Source: Rhizobium favelukesii
GTDB taxonomy: Bacteria > Pseudomonadota > Alphaproteobacteria > Rhizobiales > Rhizobiaceae
DNA: 64,000 nucleotides
Assembly: GCF_000577275.2 (NCBI RefSeq)
Contig: NZ_HG916855.1
Coordinates: 1,612,001-1,676,000, forward strand
Direction: 5' to 3'
Shown: positions 59,681-64,000 of the stretch, piece by piece
Layout of the letters: each line of letters starts with the position of its first letter
Numbering within the stretch: the first letter of the stretch is position 1
Made by a program: the position numbers and the translations under genes
Notes under the pieces: model-generated
What the model was told of the DNA's origin: nothing
Seen by the model: the letters and a program-made list of their open reading frames with translations, nothing else
Database searches by the model: none

Positions 59681-60889
59681 ATGACACATCAAGCTCTCAT
59701 TCAATCCGACGATCTTCCTGCCTCCGATACCCGATCTGGCGCTTGGGGCGCGGTTTTCGCTATGTCTCTCTGCGTGGCCGTGCTCATCTCTTCCGAGTTT
59801 ATGCCCGTGAGCCTTCTGTCACCGATCGCCAGCGATCTTGGCGTCACGGAAGGTCGAGCGGGACAAGCGATTTCGGTCTCCGGGATATTTGCGGTCCTCA
59901 CCAGTCTCTTTGTAGCGAGACTGACCAAGGGAGCTGATCGACGTCTCGTGCTGGCGGCATTCTCACTGCTCCTCGTGATATCCGGAGTGATCGTGACCTT
60001 CGCGCCATACTACCCCGTGCTCATGATCGGTCGGGCGCTCCTAGGGATCGCCATAGGCGGGTTCTGGTCGATGTCCACGGCCATCATCATGCGATTGGTG
60101 CCTGCCCACTCTGTTCCTAAGGCCTTGGCCACCCTAAACGCAGGCAATGCGATCGCCGCGACGGTGGCTGCGCCATTGGGAAGCTTACTGGGCAGCTATA
60201 TTGGATGGCGCGGAGCGTTCTTCGCCGTCGTTCCGCTCGCGCTGACATCTCTGGTTTGGCAGTGGGTAAGTCTGCCGTCATTACTGCCACAGAAACGAGA
60301 TCGATCGCCGCACGTTTTCAGTTTGCTGCTGCGTAAGCGGGTTTCGCTCGGTATGGCTTCCATCACGCTACTTTTTGCGGGACAGTTCGCTCTGTTCACT
60401 TATCTGCGCCCTTTCCTCGAGACCGTGACGATGGTGTCCGTATCGACGCTGTCACTTCTCCTACTTGTGATGGGCCTGGCAGGCGTCCTGGGTACCTACG
60501 TTATCAGTGGGCTGCTGCGCACCCGGCTGTTCAGTATCCTCGGAGTCGTCCCCCTTGCGATGGCCGCAGTAGCTGTTGGACTTGTGGCGTACGGGTCTTC
60601 TGTCACCATAACGGCACTGCTTCTCGCGGGGTGGGGGCTTCTTGGGACCGCAGTTCCCGTTGGATGGGGAACGTGGCTGAGCAGGACGATGCCTGATGAT
60701 GCGGAAGCCGGCGGCGGTCTCCAGGTGGCGGTCATCCAGTTGGCTATCACTGCCGGTGCGTCGGTCGGTGGCGTACTATTCGATCAGGCGGGTTGGCAAA
60801 CCACTTTCCTTTTCGCGGCAGTCGCGCTTGCTGGGTCGTCACTTTTTGCCGTCCTCGCATGGCGTTCATCGGAGAGGCCAAGGCGATAA
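59681..60889 (+). CDS. MFS transporter (NepI/SotB-like efflux type)
   Basis: A 402-residue major facilitator: WGAVFAMSLCVAVLISSEFM PVSLLSPI opens helix 1 with the SSEFMP motif of the sugar/purine-efflux (NepI, SotB) type. Next are RAGQAISVSGIFAVLTSLFV, GRALLGIAIGGFWSMSTAII (R-x-LLGIAIGGFW) and GWGTWLSRTMPDDAEAGGGL, all matching this subgroup. Twelve helices. The start at 59681 has only a poor ribosome-binding site; an earlier TTG at 59636 is possible. The next gene starts 6 bases after its stop. Confidence 0.85.
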   Translation: MTHQALIQSDDLPASDTRSGAWGAVFAMSLCVAVLISSEFMPVSLLSPIASDLGVTEGRAGQAISVSGIFAVLTSLFVARLTKGADRRLVLAAFSLLLVISGVIVTFAPYYPVLMIGRALLGIAIGGFWSMSTAIIMRLVPAHSVPKALATLNAGNAIAATVAAPLGSLLGSYIGWRGAFFAVVPLALTSLVWQWVSLPSLLPQKRDRSPHVFSLLLRKRVSLGMASITLLFAGQFALFTYLRPFLETVTMVSVSTLSLLLLVMGLAGVLGTYVISGLLRTRLFSILGVVPLAMAAVAVGLVAYGSSVTITALLLAGWGLLGTAVPVGWGTWLSRTMPDDAEAGGGLQVAVIQLAITAGASVGGVLFDQAGWQTTFLFAAVALAGSSLFAVLAWRSSERPRR

Positions 60890-60894
60890 AGTCA

Positions 60895-61347
60895 ATGATC
60901 ACAAGCCGTGGAAGCCTTCTTGGGATGGGTGCCGCGATGATTGTACCGAGTGTCGGGTTCGGCCTTCAGGCCGCTAGCGCTAACGACCAGGGTTCTGCCC
61001 CGGTACGCGTCAAATTTACGTTTGCGGACACTGGAATGACCGCCACGCTCTACGACAGTCCATCCGCCCGGGACTTCGCCTCGATGTTGCCCTTGGACCT
61101 TATGATCGAGGACTACAGTCACAATGAGAAAATCGTGCGGTTGCCGCGCAAGTTGACTGAGGAGGGGAGCGGACCATTCGACAACGAACAGCCCGGAGAC
61201 CTCTGCTATTTCAAGCCGTGGGGGAACCTTGCGCTCTTCTATGGCGACTACAAGTGGGATGGCCTTATCCGTCTTGGACACTTTGACGAGGGATTTGACC
61301 CTTTGAAGGTGCGCGGTGAATTCCCGGTCCGCATCGAGCGTATCTAA
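60895..61347 (+). CDS. Exported cyclophilin-like fold protein
   Basis: A 150-residue protein of the cyclophilin-like (DUF/Cyclophil_like2) type. The mature part carries ATLYDSPSARDFASMLPLDL, RLPRKLTEEGSGPFDNEQPG, DLCYFKPWGNLALFYGDYKW and the end VRGEFPVRIERI, nearly family-standard. The N-terminus (MITSRGSLLGMGAAMIVPSV, GFGLQAASA) is a signal peptide resembling a Tat type with Arg-Gly in place of Arg-Arg. AAGG lies upstream of the ATG at 60895. Function unknown; often next to oxidoreductase and MFS genes. It starts 6 bases after the MFS gene. Confidence 0.8.
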   Translation: MITSRGSLLGMGAAMIVPSVGFGLQAASANDQGSAPVRVKFTFADTGMTATLYDSPSARDFASMLPLDLMIEDYSHNEKIVRLPRKLTEEGSGPFDNEQPGDLCYFKPWGNLALFYGDYKWDGLIRLGHFDEGFDPLKVRGEFPVRIERI

Positions 61348-61384
61348 GCGGACCGAGACTTCTCTGCAAATGCCTCAGTAGCCG

Positions 61385-61733
61385 TCACCTAGCGCCGTCG
61401 ATGATCTGACCGCCGTCCGGGGTGAGACTCGAACCCGTGATAAACCGTGAATCATTGCCAGCTAGAAACAGGGCGACCGGGGCGATATCGAGTTCGGGAG
61501 AACCGTGCCGGCCAAGAGCGTTCGTGGGCGGCGGAGTGTTTGGCCCGGCTCCCCAGGTGTCGGCCACCGGGAGCAAATTATTGACCGTGATGTTATCTGG
61601 ACCCCACTCACGGGCTGCCGAGCGGGTTAGTGCGCGCACCGCCTCCTTCGCGAGATTATATGGTGCGTAAGGCGGCATACCGAGAATTCCGGCGAGGGAC
61701 GCAAAGTTGATCACGCGACCTTCACCACTCGCT
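61385..61733 (-). pseudogene. SDR gene cut by the recombinase element
   Basis: The reverse frame ends with a clear SDR C-terminal half: GEGRVINFASLAGILGMPPY, YNLAKEAVRALTRSAAREWG, ITVNNLLP and TGSSLTPDGGQIIDGAR. The catalytic Tyr-x-x-x-Lys (YNLAK) is present. Upstream, near 61735, similarity stops and a different gene begins on the opposite strand; the cofactor-binding half is missing. The gene was truncated, probably by the insertion of the neighbouring element. Confidence 0.75.
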
Positions 61734-61740
61734 TTCTTTC

Positions 61741-62043
61741 AAGTCCAGGACTGCAGCTCGTGCAACTAGCCAAGCGCGCATAGAGTTTGAAGTAACGCAC
61801 CCCTTTCATCCCTGGCGTGGCCAGCGTTTCGTTCTGGCGACGCGCAAGCAGAATTGGGGCGAAGACCGCGTCATGTTCTATGACGTTCAAGGACGACTGC
61901 GTTCGCTGCCGGCCTCGTGGACGGATGTCGATGAGATCGACGCATTCCGCCAGATAGCCGCAGGTCGGTCCTTCTCGCGCCCAGACGATCTGTCGGCGCT
62001 GGCGTCATTGATTGCTCACATCAAGGACCACCATGGAGATTGA
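61741..62043 (+). CDS. DUF5372-like protein of the recombinase element, start not found
   Basis: The open frame reads EFEVTHPFHPWRGQRFVLAT, QNWGEDRVMFYDVQGRLRSL and ASWTDVDEIDAFRQIAAGRS to the stop at 62041, a DUF5372-type pattern. No ATG, GTG or TTG is in frame at its 5' end, which abuts the SDR break, so the beginning may be lost. DUF5372 genes usually accompany the helix-turn-helix and recombinase genes of this type of mobile unit. The interval to 62225 holds no further gene. Confidence 0.55.
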   Translation, partial: KSRTAARATSQARIEFEVTHPFHPWRGQRFVLATRKQNWGEDRVMFYDVQGRLRSLPASWTDVDEIDAFRQIAAGRSFSRPDDLSALASLIAHIKDHHGD

Positions 62044-62225
62044 AGATGCGTCAAGTAAATTACGCCGCAAATGTCAAGGTAATTATGCCGCGACTACGAT
62101 GTTTGCGACGGCTTCCTTATGTGAAGTATCATTATAATGCAAGCGCTTTGGCTAATAGCTCGATATAATTCAATTGACACTAAAGTCGGCAGCGGCATAT
62201 TTTACGTTACATGCAGGAGGCGCCT

Positions 62226-62675
62226 ATGACCAAAGAAAGCAAGCCCGATCGCCTGCGCCAGATGGGCGCTCTCAACCCCAGACCCGAGGGCGTCCACGCG
62301 TCCTGGTTCCGGGAAGCAGGTTTCTTTGATCCGCTCGATCTCGTGCAAGTGAAGTACGAGATGCTTCGTCACGCCCGCCAAGACGGCACTAACAAAGCCG
62401 ATGCGGCCGCGCTTTTCGGGCTGTCCCGGCAGACCTATTATCAAGCGGAGGCCGCGTTCGAGCGCGATGGCATTGCCGGCCTCTTGCCGCGCACCCGCGG
62501 GCCGAAGTCAGCCCACAAGCTTACTGGCGAGGTCATGCGTCTCGTCGAGGAGCATCTCGATGCGAACGGCCAACTGCAGGCCCGTTCGCTGGCGGAACTG
62601 GTGCATTCGAGACTGGGCATCAGCGTCCATCCTCGCAGTATCGAACGCGCGGTGGCGCGTAAAAAAAAACGATGA
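62226..62675 (+). CDS. Helix-turn-helix protein of the recombinase element
   Basis: A 149-residue protein. KADAAALFGLSRQTYYQAEA forms a helix-turn-helix (about 55-75), followed by GLLPRTRGPKSAHKL and a long helical C-terminus ending in RSIERAVARKKKR. AGGAGG is 5 bases upstream of the ATG at 62226, better than an ATG at 62211. Typical of units that carry a DUF5372 gene and a serine recombinase; likely a DNA-binding accessory or regulator. The stop follows a run of nine A, which is a frameshift-prone spot. Confidence 0.7.
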   Translation: MTKESKPDRLRQMGALNPRPEGVHASWFREAGFFDPLDLVQVKYEMLRHARQDGTNKADAAALFGLSRQTYYQAEAAFERDGIAGLLPRTRGPKSAHKLTGEVMRLVEEHLDANGQLQARSLAELVHSRLGISVHPRSIERAVARKKKR

Positions 62676-62697
62676 CGGGCGGACGCACGCAATCACC

Positions 62698-62967
62698 ATG
62701 CCGGCGAACGGCAAGGAGATTTACGAAGCGCTCCGCGCCGATGTTGTTTGCGGCACGGCTTGCGCAAGGCGGATGGGCGCCATCGTCTTTCACGGACTAT
62801 GGCGCGGCCTGGCCGTGCTGATCACGCCAGAGCAGTCCACGATAGCGCGACAGCAGTCGGCGCCTCGGTCCACGACAACTTCAGTGGTCGCGCACGATCG
62901 CCAGCTCGTGCACATGCTCGCCAATATGGTGCTGGCAGCAGAGACAGGAGGAAGCCATGTCTACTGA
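62698..62967 (+). CDS. Small protein of the recombinase element
   Basis: An 89-residue protein (MPANGKEIYEALRADVVCGT, ACARRMGAIVFHGLWRGLAV) between the HTH gene and the recombinase gene. It overlaps the recombinase start by 11 bases, so it is translationally coupled. No domain recognised beyond helical content. In related units a small gene occupies the same place. The same frame is open further 5' but overlaps the HTH gene. Confidence 0.5.
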   Translation: MPANGKEIYEALRADVVCGTACARRMGAIVFHGLWRGLAVLITPEQSTIARQQSAPRSTTTSVVAHDRQLVHMLANMVLAAETGGSHVY

Positions 62968-64000
62968 TAACGCCATGAAGATTAGTGCCGATCACCTGCG
63001 GCGCGATGCATTTCTCTACGTCCGCCAGTCCTCCCTTCGTCAGGTGTTCGAGAACACCGAGAGCACGAAGCGACAATATGCATTGCGGGACAGGGCGGTG
63101 GCGCTGGGTTGGCCGATTGAGCGCGTCCACGTCATCGACAACGACCTCGGCCTTTCCGGTGCACAGTCGCAGGACCGCGACGGATTTCAGCGCTTGGTGA
63201 GCGAGGTCGCGATGGGGCACGCAGGGATCGTGCTGGGACTGGAAGTATCTCGCCTGGCTCGCAACAATGCTGACTGGCATCGCCTTCTTGAGTTGGCCGC
63301 CATGTCGCGCACGCTCATCATGGATGAAGATGGCGTCTACGACGCGGCGTCCTTCAACGATCGTATGTTGCTCGGATTGAAGGGCACGATGAGTGAGGCC
63401 GAACTGCACATCCTGAAGTCTCGACTGCAAGGTGGCATTCTTAATAAGGCGCGTCGTGGGGAGCTCGAGTTACCGTTGCCGATCGGATTCGTTTACACGC
63501 CTGATACGCGCGTGGTGCTCGATCCGGATCGCCAGATCCAGGACACGGTGCGCATGCTGTTCGATACCTTCCGGGAGGCGGGCTCAGCTTGTGCGGTCGT
63601 GCGCCGCCTGCGTAGCGAGAAGATCCTGTTTCCTCGGCGCATTCGGCGCGGTCTCGGCAAGGGTGATGTCCTTTGGAGCGAGATAGACCACTCCCGTCTG
63701 CTTCAGATTTTGCACAATCCCCGATACGCTGGCGCTTTCGCGTACGGACGCACACGCACTGTCTACAATGCCAAGCTGAAGTCCGTACAGCAGAAGATGC
63801 CGAGGTCCGACTGGCAGGTGCTCATCCCTCAGGCCCACGAAGGCTATATCTCATGGGATGAGTTCGAGCGTAATCAATCAAGCCTGGAACAAAATGCAGT
63901 CGGTTTTTCTCCGGGCCTGCGGGGTCGTATGCCTCGCCAGGGCAGCGGCTTGTTGCAAGGTCGAGTTTTGTGCGGTCGATGCGGCGCCCGCATGCGGGTC
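62957..64000 (+). CDS. Large serine recombinase, cut by the window end
   Basis: At least 348 codons are visible. The N-terminal resolvase domain has AFLYVRQSSLRQVFENTEST with the catalytic Ser, IDNDLGLSGAQSQDRDGFQR and VSRLARNNADWHRLLELAAM. The recombinase domain follows (ILHNPRYAGAFAYGRTRTVY), and the zinc-ribbon begins VLCGRCGARM at the edge. AGGAGGAAG lies just before the ATG at 62957. Such enzymes integrate and excise mobile units. The frame is open to the window end; the product is incomplete here. Confidence 0.9.
   Translation, partial: MSTDNAMKISADHLRRDAFLYVRQSSLRQVFENTESTKRQYALRDRAVALGWPIERVHVIDNDLGLSGAQSQDRDGFQRLVSEVAMGHAGIVLGLEVSRLARNNADWHRLLELAAMSRTLIMDEDGVYDAASFNDRMLLGLKGTMSEAELHILKSRLQGGILNKARRGELELPLPIGFVYTPDTRVVLDPDRQIQDTVRMLFDTFREAGSACAVVRRLRSEKILFPRRIRRGLGKGDVLWSEIDHSRLLQILHNPRYAGAFAYGRTRTVYNAKLKSVQQKMPRSDWQVLIPQAHEGYISWDEFERNQSSLEQNAVGFSPGLRGRMPRQGSGLLQGRVLCGRCGARMRV

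Noticed and set aside
62654..62672. A-run at the end of the HTH gene considered a programmed frameshift
   Set aside because: The next frame does not continue the HTH protein convincingly, and a separate small gene with its own ATG follows.
1..64000. Search for CRISPR arrays, tRNA and rRNA genes
   Set aside because: No regularly spaced repeats, no tRNA T-loop with matching arms and no rRNA-like stretch were recognised by eye; a dedicated scan would be needed to exclude a single tRNA.

Overview
The window reads as an accessory replicon or genomic-island stretch from a member of the Rhizobiaceae (alphaproteobacteria). The evidence is the high GC, typical rhizobial families (BA14K, DUF982, DUF3175, an Irr-type Fur regulator, FrcK-like kinase, UdgX), an alphaproteobacterial SOS box (GTTC-N7-GTTC) and many IS66, IS5, IS630 and IS1634 remnants. 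No rRNA, tRNA, CRISPR array or replication origin was seen.

Layout. (1) 0-5 kb: an SDR remnant, a BON-domain protein, a UdgX-type uracil-DNA glycosylase, a 49-residue membrane protein, MgtC, DUF3175 and an MFS transporter. (2) 5.8-14.3 kb: a complete sugar-uptake locus. A divergent LacI repressor faces binding protein, double ATPase, two permeases, two tagatose/psicose-3-epimerase-like isomerases and a FrcK-like kinase. (3) 14.3-19.7 kb: a broken antitoxin with its palindrome still intact, a BA14K protein, then a TetR-controlled cluster with two F420-reductase-like proteins, an extended SDR and a SnoaL-like protein. (4) 20-31 kb: a decaying zone. Adenylate cyclase, phosphoglycolate phosphatase, Ku, a histidine kinase and an AAA ATPase survive only as deleted or frameshifted pieces among transposase debris. 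Intact small genes (DUF982, BON, glycine zipper, GNAT, DUF2442, dihaem cytochrome c) are interspersed. (5) 30.7-38.4 kb: a phosphoesterase, two overlapping paralogous genes of unknown family, and a reverse-strand operon of four small unknown genes under a perfect SOS box. An intact IS1634-family element with a 6-bp target duplication splits that operon; an IS630 element has truncated the neighbouring gene. (6) 38.9-47.1 kb: LysR/MocA-type oxidoreductase pair, a Tat-exported alpha/beta hydrolase, an MHS-type transporter, Irr, and two genes broken by single point changes. (7) 47.1-57 kb: a nine-gene, tightly packed sugar-acid operon. It contains the full LtnD-OtnI-OtnK-OtnC route for four-carbon acids, and adds a GarR-like dehydrogenase, a GarL/HpaI-like aldolase, a TtuC-like dehydrogenase, an aldehyde dehydrogenase and an SDR. 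A cupin gene is divergent from it. (8) 57-64 kb: a frameshifted LysR gene, a second Tat alpha/beta hydrolase paralogous to the one at 41.6 kb, MFS, a cyclophilin-like protein, and a large-serine-recombinase element that has cut an SDR gene and runs off the window end.

Functionally the intact parts are two catabolic systems (ketose-type sugar import and isomerisation; tetronate/aldarate-type acid breakdown). The most novel-looking part is the SOS-box operon of small unknown genes next to the paralogous pair at 31.6-32.7 kb. Functions given are inferred from recognisable motifs and gene order; no database search was run.
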